A stretch of 64,000 nt of DNA, from the NCBI GenBank assembly GCA_964550345.1, contig CAZJYZ010000007.1, forward strand, positions 23,300 to 87,299. The letters run 5' to 3'. The translations under genes and the position numbers were made by a program. Source of the DNA: JAAEUB01 sp964550345. GTDB taxonomy: Bacteria; Pseudomonadota; Alphaproteobacteria; Rhodobacterales; Rhodobacteraceae. The notes under the pieces are model-generated. The model was given only the letters and a program-made list of their open reading frames with translations, made no database searches and had not been told where the DNA came from. Position 1 is the stretch's first letter; every line of letters starts with the position of its first letter. Of this stretch, positions 1 through 8,075 are shown in pieces.

Positions 1-632
1 CCAACGTGGACAAGACCATCGTTCTGGGTGTGAATGATGACACGCTGACCTCCAGCGACATCATGGTTTCCAACGGGTCCTGCACCACCAACGGGCTGGC
101 ACCGGTTGCCAAAGTCCTGAACGACACGGTTGGCATTGAACAAGGCGTCATGACCACGATCCACTCCTATACCGGTGGCCAGCCAACGCTGGATCGCCGC
201 CACAAGGATTTCTACCGCGCCCGCGCTGCCGCCATGTCGATGATCCCAACTTCAACCGGTGCTGCCCGCGCCCTTGGCCTTGTCCTGCCGGAACTTGACG
301 GCAAGCTGGACGGAACCGCCCTGCGCGTACCGACCCCGAATGTTTCGGCCGTTGACCTGACATTCACTGCGGGCCGTGACACCACGGTGGAAGAGATCAA
401 TGAAATTATGCGCAAAGCTGCCGAGGGTGCCATGAGCCATGTGCTTGGCTATGACCCGGAGCCCAAAGTCTCGATCGACTTTAACCATACCGAGCTGAGC
501 TCGGCCTTCGCCCCGGATCAGACCAAGGTGATGGGCGGCAAGCTGGTGCGTATCCTGACATGGTACGACAACGAATGGGGCTTCTCGACCCGGATGGCCG
601 ACGTTGCCACTCTGATGGGTCAGCTGGGCTAA
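1..632 (+). CDS. gap: Glyceraldehyde-3-phosphate dehydrogenase, C-terminal part (5' end outside window)
   Basis: Glycolytic and gluconeogenic enzyme that interconverts glyceraldehyde 3-phosphate and 1,3-bisphosphoglycerate with NAD(P). The reading frame enters from the left edge (codons in phase with base 3) and ends in TAA at 630-632. The catalytic block reads SNGSCTTNGLAP, with the nucleophilic Cys at bases 81-83. The phosphate-binding and C-terminal segments IPTSTGAAR, RVPTPNVS and WYDNEWGFSTRM are all present, so about the last 210 of roughly 333 residues are here. SNGSCTTN instead of the commoner SNASCTTN is a conservative change. A strong terminator follows at 655-688. Confidence 0.97.
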   Translation, partial: NVDKTIVLGVNDDTLTSSDIMVSNGSCTTNGLAPVAKVLNDTVGIEQGVMTTIHSYTGGQPTLDRRHKDFYRARAAAMSMIPTSTGAARALGLVLPELDGKLDGTALRVPTPNVSAVDLTFTAGRDTTVEEINEIMRKAAEGAMSHVLGYDPEPKVSIDFNHTELSSAFAPDQTKVMGGKLVRILTWYDNEWGFSTRMADVATLMGQLG

Positions 633-654
633 AAAGCACCTCACAGAACAATCC

Positions 655-688
655 AGGCCTCGGCAGATTTGCCGGGGCCTTTTCTTTT
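655..688 (+). terminator. Rho-independent terminator after gap
   Basis: AGGCCTCGGC (655-664) pairs with GCCGGGGCCT (671-680) as a 10-bp stem with one G-T pair and a 6-nt loop, followed by a T-rich run (TTTTCTTTT). It lies 22 bases after the GAPDH stop codon. Confidence 0.85.
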
Positions 689-746
689 GTCTTGCCCCAG
701 CCCCCGCATTCTTGCGACAAAGGTCGGCAAACAGGCAGGAGGCAGG

Positions 747-890
747 ATGACCAATACAATAGCACTTGGCCTCGCGCTCTTAATTCTGGCGATTTTCGCT
801 GCAGATTTCCTCTGGTTTGACGGGGTATTGCCAGTGTTTCTGGGCCAGAAGATGTTGGAATTGACCGAATATGTTGCTTTTTGGCGTTAA
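747..890 (+). CDS. Small conserved membrane protein (47 aa)
   Basis: The start is set at ATG 747 because a perfect AGGAGG (737-742) lies 4 bases upstream; an in-frame upstream extension has no such signal. The product is one hydrophobic helix (TIALGLALLILAIFAADFLW, residues about 4-23) followed by a short amphipathic tail ending in EYVAFWR. I recall similar tiny proteins encoded just after gap in roseobacters, and the position after the gap terminator fits. Function unknown. The likely topology is a single-pass inner-membrane protein. It probably has its own promoter, because the gap terminator lies between it and the upstream gene. Confidence 0.8.
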   Translation: MTNTIALGLALLILAIFAADFLWFDGVLPVFLGQKMLELTEYVAFWR

Positions 891-1193
891 TATTCTTCGA
901 CTGTTCAGGTAAATACCTAAGTTTGAATTCGTCAGACAATGGCGGCGTCAATGGGTTAAAAGCGTCGTACATCGCGCCTGACTTTAGTTGTTCAAAGGGC
1001 ACTTCAATGGCCCCGACATCCGGGTCGGTGATATCATTTTGGCTGAATTCGAGATGTGGCAGGGGAATAAACCTTCCCCTGCCCTCTAATTTATTAAGTA
1101 ATGGCATTTGGTGCCGACACAAAAATTAAGATTTCAGGTGTCTCCGGTGCCATCATTGTGGCACTTATCACGCCTGAATATCTTCAGAAGACC
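891..1193. other. Intergenic stretch of about 300 bases with a possible gene remnant
   Basis: No convincing complete gene. On the minus strand a frame from about 1122 down to about 893 reads through with fairly natural-looking codons (for example RFIPLPHLEF and AIEVPFEQLK), but it has no ribosome binding site and runs on antisense into the small gene at 747-890. It may be a decayed gene or chance. The only other clear structure is a perfect 10-bp hairpin at 1058-1083. Confidence 0.4.
1058..1083. other. Perfect 10-bp hairpin, possible terminator
   Basis: GGCAGGGGAA (1058-1067) and TTCCCCTGCC (1074-1083) are exact reverse complements around the loop TAAACC. On the plus strand it is followed by CTCTAATTTATT, a weak T-rich stretch; on the minus strand by no T run. 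It could end transcripts from the minus-strand gene at 1194-1403 or from the plus strand. Confidence 0.45.
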
Positions 1194-1403
1194 CTAGTTT
1201 TGTGCGAAAATGGCCGTGAGCCTTCCCAAACCGGTAAAGACCATATTTCCGTTACCGGTAATATTGACCCTGATATGTGGACCCGAAGGGAGCCCACCTG
1301 CTGATTGGGCCGTATTCTGACCAAATCCCGGGGCGTTTGGGTTTCCTGCCAAAGCGGCAGAAGGAAGTCCAAAGGCGATTGCAAGAACGATTACTTTTTT
1401 CAT
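1194..1403 (-). CDS. Small secreted protein of unknown function (69 aa)
   Basis: Starts MKKVIVLAIAFGLPSAALA followed by GNPN: a textbook Sec signal peptide (Lys-Lys, hydrophobic core, small-residue cleavage site at about residue 19). The mature part is about 50 residues, rich in Gly and Asn, with no cysteines. The start is supported by GGAG 7 bases upstream on the minus strand. I do not recognise the family. It stands alone, flanked by AT-rich intergenic DNA on both sides, and is predicted to be released into the periplasm or outside the cell. Confidence 0.65.
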   Translation of the reverse strand: MKKVIVLAIAFGLPSAALAGNPNAPGFGQNTAQSAGGLPSGPHIRVNITGNGNMVFTGLGRLTAIFAQN

Positions 1404-1678
1404 TAGTTACTCCACTATTTACTATACACAGAAGCTAAAATCTAACATGATTCCGGTGTGTTAAGTCAAACATAAGTTTGATTATTTTTGGCAAACTACC
1501 TGTAACTCAAGATATTTTTGTATTTTTTCAGTTTCTTAGAGAGTTTCTTTTCTAACGGTTAGAGCTCTGAATCGAGAGCGTATGAATGCGGGCCTCAAAG
1601 GAAAATAGCTTAGGTATATATAGATTGCGCCAGGCTTCATTAACCAGAATTTAGCTATTTTGACGTCCAAACTGACAG

Positions 1679-2563
1679 ATGAAAATCTTTTGGGATCGGG
1701 CATCTCAGGCAGAATGGGAAAGACTGGCTGACAAAACCCTCGCCGGGATGCACCAGCGCTGGATCTACGGCGCGGTACATCATGCCCTTGGCGGCACAAC
1801 TCACCGTGCGGTGATCCGGGATAATGGCAACCCGGTCGCATTGTGCCAATGTATCTGCCGCCGTTTCGGGGGGTTTCTGAACATCTCGCTCACCTCAATC
1901 GGCCCCTTGTGGCTGGCACAATGCGACCGCGCTGCCGCCATAGCCCTGATCCGGCGCACGTTGCCATTACCCCGGCCACGCCTTCAGCTTCTGACCCTGA
2001 CTGGTTCCCCGCCTACACGGCGTCTGGTCCCCTTGGTGGGCCCCGCAACCATGGCAATGCGCGATTTACCAGCCCCGGCGCAAAGCCTGCAGGGAAAATG
2101 GCGCAACATTCTGAAGAAGGCGGAAAAAAATAACCTGGATATCCGGCACCAGAGGTGCAGCCCCATAGCCTTGCGCGAGCTGCTTGCGCACGATGCGCAG
2201 CAGCAAAAGGTCAGGGCATACCGCGCCCTGCCCGCTGCCTTCACACATGAATGGCAAAGATTGGCCCCAGATGATCTGCGCCTGTTCACGGCGCACGAGG
2301 CCGGGCACATCCTCGCCCAAGCCCTTTTTCTGCGCCACGGCAACACTGCCACCTATCACATCGCCCACATTTCAGAGCGTGGCCGCGCAACCTCGGCCGC
2401 GCGACTTCTTTTGTGGCGCAGTTTTCAGGATTTTACCGCAGAGGGTCTGGCGCGGATTGATCTGGGTCGGATAGACCCTGAAAACGCACCCGGCCTGGCA
2501 CGTTTTAAGATGGGGACTGGTGCAAAGGCATGCACTACCGGGCCCACAGTACTGGCGCTTTAG
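1679..2563 (+). CDS. GNAT/FemAB-type acyltransferase domain protein (294 aa)
   Basis: The C-terminal half has the layout of FemAB or GNAT_6 acetyltransferases: a basic helix KWRNILKKAEKN (about residues 140-151), then a beta strand and helix with LRLFTAHEAGHILAQALFLRHG, and an AT-rich active-site helix ATSAARLLLWRSFQDF near 240. Such proteins transfer acyl or aminoacyl groups, often to peptidoglycan precursors, polysaccharides or small amines; the substrate here is unknown. The gene ends 4 bases inside the convergent coaD. The ATG at 1679 has only a poor Shine-Dalgarno. An AT-rich region of 275 bases precedes it. The family call is from motif layout and is moderately secure. Confidence 0.7.
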   Translation: MKIFWDRASQAEWERLADKTLAGMHQRWIYGAVHHALGGTTHRAVIRDNGNPVALCQCICRRFGGFLNISLTSIGPLWLAQCDRAAAIALIRRTLPLPRPRLQLLTLTGSPPTRRLVPLVGPATMAMRDLPAPAQSLQGKWRNILKKAEKNNLDIRHQRCSPIALRELLAHDAQQQKVRAYRALPAAFTHEWQRLAPDDLRLFTAHEAGHILAQALFLRHGNTATYHIAHISERGRATSAARLLLWRSFQDFTAEGLARIDLGRIDPENAPGLARFKMGTGAKACTTGPTVLAL

Positions 2564-3051
2564 CGAAATTTATCCAGCAGCGCCGTTTCAACCGCATCGG
2601 GCACAAAACACGAGACATCGCCACCCAAACGCGCAATTTCCTTGACCAGCTTTGAGGCGATGGGCTGATAGCGGGCTTCGGCCATCAGGAACACGGTCTC
2701 GACCGAAGAATCCATTGCCCTGTTCATGCCAACCATCTGATATTCATACTCAAAATCCGCGACAGCGCGCAATCCACGGATGAGGATACCGGCCCCGACC
2801 TCATGGGCGCAGTCAATCAGAAGGTTTTCAAACGGGTGGGCGACAATCTCGGTTCCTGTCTCATTGCCCAGATCGGCGCATTCCGCTTCGACCATGGCAA
2901 CACGTTCTTCCAGATTAAACAACGGCCCCTTGTCGCGGTTAATGGCAATGCCGATCACCAGCTTGTCTACCAAAACGCAGGCGCGCTTAATTATATCGGT
3001 ATGACCCAGAGTGATCGGGTCAAAAGTGCCGGGGTACAGGCCGATGCGCAT
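2560..3051 (-). CDS. coaD: Phosphopantetheine adenylyltransferase
   Basis: Transfers AMP from ATP to 4'-phosphopantetheine, giving dephospho-CoA, the penultimate step of coenzyme A synthesis in the cytoplasm. The nucleotidyltransferase motif GTFDPITLGH (residues 8-17, TxGH at 14-17) and the RGLRAVADFEYE block that binds phosphopantetheine are intact. At 163 residues it matches the family. It converges with the FemAB-like gene and shares 4 bases with it. The upstream 88 bases separate it from the CBS gene on the same strand. Confidence 0.97.
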   Translation of the reverse strand: MRIGLYPGTFDPITLGHTDIIKRACVLVDKLVIGIAINRDKGPLFNLEERVAMVEAECADLGNETGTEIVAHPFENLLIDCAHEVGAGILIRGLRAVADFEYEYQMVGMNRAMDSSVETVFLMAEARYQPIASKLVKEIARLGGDVSCFVPDAVETALLDKFR

Positions 3052-3139
3052 AAAATGCCCTCCAGATTACGAGCGTCACGCAACATTATTACACAATGTT
3101 TTGCAAGAACTTTCTGCACTGCGGCAAAAGCTTGTTCGC

Positions 3140-3574
3140 CTAATGCCCCATAATCATGCCCTGCAGCGCTTCGTTTTCACTGGCCAGCTCTTCCAACCGC
3201 GCCTTGACCACGTCGCCGATTGAAATCAACCCGACCATTTCGTCCGCTTCCATTACGGGCATGTGGCGAAAGCGGCCTTCGGTCATATGGGCCAAAACAT
3301 TATCGGTGGTACTGTCGCCACCACAACAAACCAAGTCTCCGGTCATCAAATCTTCGACCTTATCCGACAGGCAGGTAGGTCCGCGCCGACCAAGTTCGCG
3401 GACGATGTCGCGTTCAGACAAAATCCCATCGGGTTTGCGCCCGTCTGTCGAAACAATGACTGCACCGATCCGTTTTGACGATAAAATCTCGGCAGCCGCA
3501 GCCACGGATGAGCCGGGTGCGACAGTTATTACTGCGTTATTGGCCTTAACTTTCAGTATCTGGTGTACGAGCAT
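3140..3574 (-). CDS. CBS domain-pair protein
   Basis: A 144-residue stand-alone protein made of two CBS motifs (about residues 10-62 and 76-132). These modules usually bind adenosine nucleotides and sense energy or redox state. Recognisable elements are GAVIVSTDGRKPDGILSERD in the first repeat and RHMPVMEADEMVGLISIGDV in the second. The start is set at ATG 3574 because GGAGG lies 5 bases upstream; a longer in-frame start would add 21 low-complexity residues. Such single-module CBS proteins are common in alphaproteobacteria and the partner is unknown. The last helix (LEELASENEAL) may mediate dimerisation. Confidence 0.9.
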   Translation of the reverse strand: MLVHQILKVKANNAVITVAPGSSVAAAAEILSSKRIGAVIVSTDGRKPDGILSERDIVRELGRRGPTCLSDKVEDLMTGDLVCCGGDSTTDNVLAHMTEGRFRHMPVMEADEMVGLISIGDVVKARLEELASENEALQGMIMGH

Positions 3575-3633
3575 CGGAGCCTCCTTTTTAGTGGATTTCC
3601 TGCCCCCAGCCTCGCCTCTACCGCGACATTCTG

Positions 3634-4539
3634 TCAAGGGTCTGATTGGGTTTGCCCTTCCAACCGCGCCACCTCGTGCGCGATCCCCAGCGTCAATTCT
3701 TCGGCCACCCGCGCCAGCCGGGCCACCTTTTTATCCGCCGCATGGCGTACCAGATAAAAGCTGCGGGTCAGCGAAACTTCCTGCGTTAGAACCTGCCTGA
3801 GTTCCGGTGCGAAGGGCAAAATAAAGTCGTGGGTCACACCCACCCCGCCGCCATGGCGCAGAAACCCCAGCTGTACCGCAACCAGATTTGAGGCCAGCGT
3901 GATATGTTCTTTGCCCAACGCGGTCAGAAAATCCAGTTCGGGATATGAGATCATGTCCTGAATGTAACCTACCAACCTGTGCCCCGAGAGGGCGGCTAGG
4001 TCGGGAATGTCGCCATGTTCCTCCAAATAGGCCTGTGAAGCGGCAAAATGCAGATGGTAGTCGGTAATCTTCTGCACTGTGACGCGCCCGGTTTCGGGTG
4101 GAGACACGGTTATGGCCATGTCAGCTTCGCGTTTAGAAAGGTTAATCACCCGTGGCAGGGCCACGATCTGCAACTCAAGTTCCGGATGGCGAGCGGTGAT
4201 TTCGGCGCAGACCTGTGGCAACACGTAGGAGGCACAGCCATCCGTGGCACCGATGCGCACTTGACCGGAAAGCTGCCCGCCAGCGCCTGCCAGTGCATCA
4301 ACCCCCTCGGCCACCGCCTGTTCCGCGCGTTCTGCATGCCCCATCAGGCGTGTGCCCGCTTCAGTCAGCGCATACCCTTGCGGGGATTTACTGAAAAGCG
4401 GCACGCCCAGATCCTCCTCCAGCCGGGCCATATGCCGCCCCACTGTTGCCGCATCGCGTTTGAGCACACGCCCGGCGGCCGACAGGCTTTCGCCACGCGC
4501 CACTGCCAGAAACACCCTGAAATCGTCCCAATCCGGCAT
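3634..4539 (-). CDS. LysR-family transcriptional regulator, probable regulator of mmsA
   Basis: 301 residues. The N-terminal winged helix (about 4-62) has the pattern FRVFLAVARGESLSAAGRVL and AATVGRHMARLEEDLG; the rest is the effector-binding periplasmic-binding-protein fold (SGQVRIGATDG onward). It is divergent from mmsA with 99 bases between the start codons, the classical LysR arrangement for controlling a neighbouring gene. A dyad at 4588-4604 in that gap is a candidate operator. The inducer is unknown; a valine intermediate is a reasonable guess from context only. Confidence 0.9.
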   Translation of the reverse strand: MPDWDDFRVFLAVARGESLSAAGRVLKRDAATVGRHMARLEEDLGVPLFSKSPQGYALTEAGTRLMGHAERAEQAVAEGVDALAGAGGQLSGQVRIGATDGCASYVLPQVCAEITARHPELELQIVALPRVINLSKREADMAITVSPPETGRVTVQKITDYHLHFAASQAYLEEHGDIPDLAALSGHRLVGYIQDMISYPELDFLTALGKEHITLASNLVAVQLGFLRHGGGVGVTHDFILPFAPELRQVLTQEVSLTRSFYLVRHAADKKVARLARVAEELTLGIAHEVARLEGQTQSDP

Positions 4540-4587
4540 GTTCGTACCTACATTTTTGCAAAACCTTTTTGAGATACTGGGGCTTTT

Positions 4588-4604
4588 CTTGGCAAAATTG
4601 CAAG
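4588..4604. promoter_or_regulatory. Candidate LysR operator between regulator and mmsA
   Basis: CTTGGCAAAATTGCAAG has outer arms CTTG/CAAG and contains a T-N11-A pattern typical of LysR sites. A related TTGCAAAA lies upstream at about 4555. It sits 35-51 bases before the mmsA start codon. Confidence 0.45.
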
Positions 4605-4638
4605 TCTATCCTGCGGCGAACCTAAAGGGAGATGGATT

Positions 4639-6138
4639 ATGTATGAAATTGGTCATTATGTGAACGGCGCACGCATTGCTGGAGCTTCGGGACGTTCAGC
4701 GGACATCATGAACCCGGCGACCGGCGAAGTGCAGGGCAAGGTGGCTCTGGCCTCTACTGCCGAAGTCGACGACGCCATTGCCAAGGCCGCTGCTGCCCAG
4801 CCGGCATGGGCCGCGATGAACCCGCAGCGCCGTGGCCGGGTAATGATGGCTATGGTCCATCTTCTGAACCGGGACATGGACAAGCTGGCCGAAGCGCTTT
4901 CCCGTGAACACGGTAAAACCATCCCCGACGCCAAAGGCGACGTGCAGCGCGGGCTAGAAGTGATCGAATATTGCATCGGCGCCGCCGAGATGCTTAAGGG
5001 CGAATATACCGATGCTGCCGGGCCTGGCATTGACATGTATTCCATGCGCCAACCACTTGGCGTAACCGCCGCAATCGCACCATTTAACTTCCCGGCCATG
5101 ATCCCGCTCTGGCAGGTTGGCCCGGCGCTCGCCTCTGGCAATGCGGTGATCATGAAACCGTCCGAGCGTGACCCCTCGGTGCCAATGATGATCGCCGAAT
5201 TATTCCTTGAGGCAGGTCTGCCCGAAGGCGTTTTGCAAGTGATTAACGGCGACAAAGAAGCCGTGGACGCTCTGCTCGACAATGAAACCATTCAGGCGGT
5301 GGGCTTTGTCGGCTCGACCCCGATCGCGCGCTATATCTATTCACGTGCCACGGCCAATGACAAACGCGCACAGTGTTTTGGTGGCGCCAAGAACCACATG
5401 ATCATCATGCCGGATGCCGACATGGATCAGGCCGCAGACGCGCTGGTAGGTGCGGGCTATGGCGCAGCGGGCGAACGCTGCATGGCTGTGTCCGTGGCCG
5501 TTCCCGTAGGCGACGAAACGGCCGACCGTCTGATCGAAAAGCTGGTGCCACGCATCGAAAAACTGCGTGTAGCCCCCTACACAGACGGCGATGATGTGGA
5601 TTTCGGCCCGGTCGTGACCGCAGCCGCCAAGGAAAACATCCTGCGCCTGATCAATACCGGCGTTGAACAGGGTGCCGATCTTGTCGTCGACAACCGCGAC
5701 TTCAAACTGCAGGGCTATGAGGATGGATATTTCGTCGGACCCCACCTGTTTGACAACGTGACCACCGACATGGACATCTACAAAACCGAGATCTTTGGCC
5801 CGGTCCTGTCCACCGTGCGTGCGCAATCTTACGAAGAGGCGCTGGCCATGGCCATGGACCACGAATACGGCAACGGCACCGCCATTTTCACCCGCGACGG
5901 CGATACGGCCCGCGATTTCGCCAGCCGGATCAACATCGGCATGGTCGGTATCAACGTACCGATCCCTGTGCCGCTGGCCTATCACACATTCGGCGGCTGG
6001 AAAAAGTCAGCCTTTGGCGACCTCAACCAGCACGGCCCGGACGCGTTCAAGTTCTTTACCCGCACCAAGACGGTGACCTCACGCTGGCCATCCGGCCTGA
6101 AAGAGGGCGGTGAGTTCCACTTCAAAGCGATGGACTAA
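4639..6138 (+). CDS. mmsA: CoA-acylating methylmalonate-semialdehyde dehydrogenase
   Basis: Oxidises methylmalonate semialdehyde (from valine) or malonate semialdehyde with NAD and CoA to propionyl-CoA or acetyl-CoA plus CO2. The 499-residue length, the catalytic GERCMA with Cys281, the NAD-binding GFVGSTPIA, and FGGAKNHMIIMPDAD in place of the usual ALDH general-base glutamate loop all mark the MMSDH branch of the aldehyde dehydrogenase superfamily. AAAGGGAGATGG precedes the ATG. It is divergent from a LysR regulator. The remaining lower valine genes lie 1.9 kb downstream at 8076-11136. Confidence 0.96.
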   Translation: MYEIGHYVNGARIAGASGRSADIMNPATGEVQGKVALASTAEVDDAIAKAAAAQPAWAAMNPQRRGRVMMAMVHLLNRDMDKLAEALSREHGKTIPDAKGDVQRGLEVIEYCIGAAEMLKGEYTDAAGPGIDMYSMRQPLGVTAAIAPFNFPAMIPLWQVGPALASGNAVIMKPSERDPSVPMMIAELFLEAGLPEGVLQVINGDKEAVDALLDNETIQAVGFVGSTPIARYIYSRATANDKRAQCFGGAKNHMIIMPDADMDQAADALVGAGYGAAGERCMAVSVAVPVGDETADRLIEKLVPRIEKLRVAPYTDGDDVDFGPVVTAAAKENILRLINTGVEQGADLVVDNRDFKLQGYEDGYFVGPHLFDNVTTDMDIYKTEIFGPVLSTVRAQSYEEALAMAMDHEYGNGTAIFTRDGDTARDFASRINIGMVGINVPIPVPLAYHTFGGWKKSAFGDLNQHGPDAFKFFTRTKTVTSRWPSGLKEGGEFHFKAMD

Positions 6139-6157
6139 GCACTTGCTTTAAAACATG

Positions 6158-6185
6158 AAAAGCCCCGGTCAACGCCGGGGCTTTT
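6158..6185. terminator. Bidirectional terminator after mmsA
   Basis: AAAAGCCCCGG and CCGGGGCTTTT form an 11-bp perfect stem around TCAACG, with A and T tracts on the two sides, so it can end transcription from both strands. It serves mmsA (plus) and possibly the minus-strand gene at 6263. Confidence 0.9.
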
Positions 6186-6262
6186 GCATTTCTGAGCCGT
6201 TCTGTTACCAAGCTAGGGTCTGAATTTTCCCAACCACACAAAAAGGCGCGCATTGTACCGTA

Positions 6263-6583
6263 TCAGCCACAGGTCAGCGGCCCGGCACTATCAGAGGCTC
6301 CATTATAAACCCCCCATTTTTGACCGTTATTGGTCAATAAACGCGTGCAGGCCAGACTTTGCGCCGATGCCAGGTCACGGCCCATCATCTCGCAACTAAC
6401 ACCAGAATATTTTTCCAACATGGCATTGTCTGCACCAGAGACCAGCAGCCTGTCATATCCATATGCCTGCCCCCATTGCGGGTGGGCACACAGAGATATA
6501 TCGCCATCCGCAGCCATTGCCGAACCGGCAAAACCTGCCATAACACCTGTCACTGCCACGATATTTTTGAAAAACCTGCGCAT
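6263..6583 (-). CDS. Secreted cysteine-containing protein of unknown function (106 aa)
   Basis: Begins MRRFFKNIVAVTGVMAGFAG with SAMA|AD as a likely signal peptidase site near residue 24. The mature protein of about 82 residues has four cysteines (in SLCAHP, VSCEMM, LACTRL and LTCG), suggesting two disulfides in the periplasm. AAGGAG lies 8 bases before the ATG. Small aromatic-rich segments (HPQWGQAYGYDRL) suggest a compact fold. I do not recognise the family. The stop codon is 77 bases from the shared terminator at 6158-6185. Confidence 0.75.
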   Translation of the reverse strand: MRRFFKNIVAVTGVMAGFAGSAMAADGDISLCAHPQWGQAYGYDRLLVSGADNAMLEKYSGVSCEMMGRDLASAQSLACTRLLTNNGQKWGVYNGASDSAGPLTCG

Positions 6584-6745
6584 GGTACTACTCCTTTTTA
6601 TGATTTGATAATATTCTTACCCGCAACCTAACAATTTTGCCGAATTGAAACAATAACTGCCCTGCCCGCACCGCAATCTGCGCAAACCCTTGCCGTTAAG
6701 TGAAATCCCTGCAACGCTGTCAGCAACAATAGCGAGGGAGCGATC

Positions 6746-7879
6746 ATGGCAAGCGAAGAACCCCCCTTCTCCATCGGCGTCGAGGAAGAATACCTGCTGG
6801 TCGACCGCGAAAGCCTTGAACTGGCCGAAGCCCCCGATGCCCTGATGGAGGATTGCAAGGCCGAACTGGAAGGCCAAGTCAGCCCCGAATTTCTACAATG
6901 CCAGATCGAGATTGGCACCAAGGTCTGCGCCAATATCTCTGAGGCGCGCGAGGATCTTAAACGCCTGCGCTCGAGCGTTGCCAGACATGCGGGCAAACAC
7001 GGACTTGCACCAATTGCCGCCTCTTGCCACCCTTTCGCCGACTGGAAAAAGCAGCATCACACGGACAAGGACCGCTATAACGATCTGCGCCGTGATCTGG
7101 GCGGGGTGGTGCGGCGCATGCTGATTTGCGGCATGCATGTGCATGTGGGCCTGCCGGATCGTGAAAGCCGTATCGATATTATTAACCAGCTAACTTACTT
7201 CCTGCCGCACCTGCTGGCTTTGTCCACGTCATCGCCGTTCTGGCAAGGCGACGATACCGGGCTGGCTTCGTACCGGCTGACGGTTTTTGACAATTTGCCG
7301 CGTACCGGTCTACCGCCGCAATTTAGCGGCTGGGCGGATTACGAACGTTCCGTTAACGCCATTGTTAACCTTGGCCTGATCGAGGACAGCTCAAAAATCT
7401 GGTGGGATCTGCGCCCTTCTGCCAAGTTTCCGACAATCGAGACCCGTATTTGTGATGTTTCCCCGCGACTCGAGACCACACTAAGTATTGCGGCCCTGAT
7501 CCAGTCGATTACAAGACGGCTGTGGCGGCTAAAGGCCTCAAACCAGCGCTGGCGCATATATGATAATTTTCTGATCTCTGAAAACCGCTGGCGGGCCCAG
7601 AGATACGGGATAAGCGATGGTCTGATCGACTTTGGCAAACAAGAAGTTGTTGATTTTGCCTACCTTTTAGAAGAACTTGTGGACATTGTACGCGAAGATG
7701 CCGAAGTTCTCGGTTGCATTGAAGAGGTTGAAGCTGCCCGCACAATTGTTGTCAGCGGCACGTCTACAGATCGTCAACGTCGGGTTTTTGAGGACAGCAT
7801 TCAGGTTGGCGATACCCGAGAAAATGCGCTCAAAGCCGTGGTGCGCCACCTGATCGAGGAATTCCACGCCGATTTATAG
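6746..7879 (+). CDS. YbdK-type carboxylate-amine ligase (GCS2 family)
   Basis: ATP-grasp-like member of the glutamate-cysteine ligase 2 family; E. coli YbdK has weak gamma-glutamylcysteine ligase activity but the physiological substrate is unsettled. Signatures seen: IGVEEEYLLVD (residues 9-19), CGMHVHVGLPD (about 129-139), SSPFWQGDDTGLASYR and WWDLRPSAKFPTIETRICD. The length of 377 residues is normal. GAGGGAGCG precedes the ATG. It sits between mmsA and the valine operon without obvious functional link; it may feed a minor thiol or a peptide bond of unknown kind. Confidence 0.88.
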   Translation: MASEEPPFSIGVEEEYLLVDRESLELAEAPDALMEDCKAELEGQVSPEFLQCQIEIGTKVCANISEAREDLKRLRSSVARHAGKHGLAPIAASCHPFADWKKQHHTDKDRYNDLRRDLGGVVRRMLICGMHVHVGLPDRESRIDIINQLTYFLPHLLALSTSSPFWQGDDTGLASYRLTVFDNLPRTGLPPQFSGWADYERSVNAIVNLGLIEDSSKIWWDLRPSAKFPTIETRICDVSPRLETTLSIAALIQSITRRLWRLKASNQRWRIYDNFLISENRWRAQRYGISDGLIDFGKQEVVDFAYLLEELVDIVREDAEVLGCIEEVEAARTIVVSGTSTDRQRRVFEDSIQVGDTRENALKAVVRHLIEEFHADL

Positions 7880-7920
7880 CACCGGCTTTTCAGCCTTCCG
7901 ATCACCATCATTCCTAACAT

Positions 7921-7948
7921 TCCGGTATTCCGGTATTCTGGTATTCCG
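7921..7948. repeat. Short tandem repeat of 8 bases
   Basis: TCCGGTAT occurs twice in a row (7921-7936), then TCTGGTAT (7937-7944) and a truncated TCCG. It lies in the 196-base gap between the YbdK-like gene and the valine operon. Possibly slippage-prone; no function is evident. Confidence 0.7.
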
Positions 7949-8075
7949 GAAATTTGGATTCTTTCATATGCAAATGCACGCATTACCAGGGTGCCCGATA
8001 CTATTGCTTGCAAAACTCCTGTAAGAATCACTAATTAAACGAGTGTTCAGTTAACGGCGCAAATCGAGGAACGAC

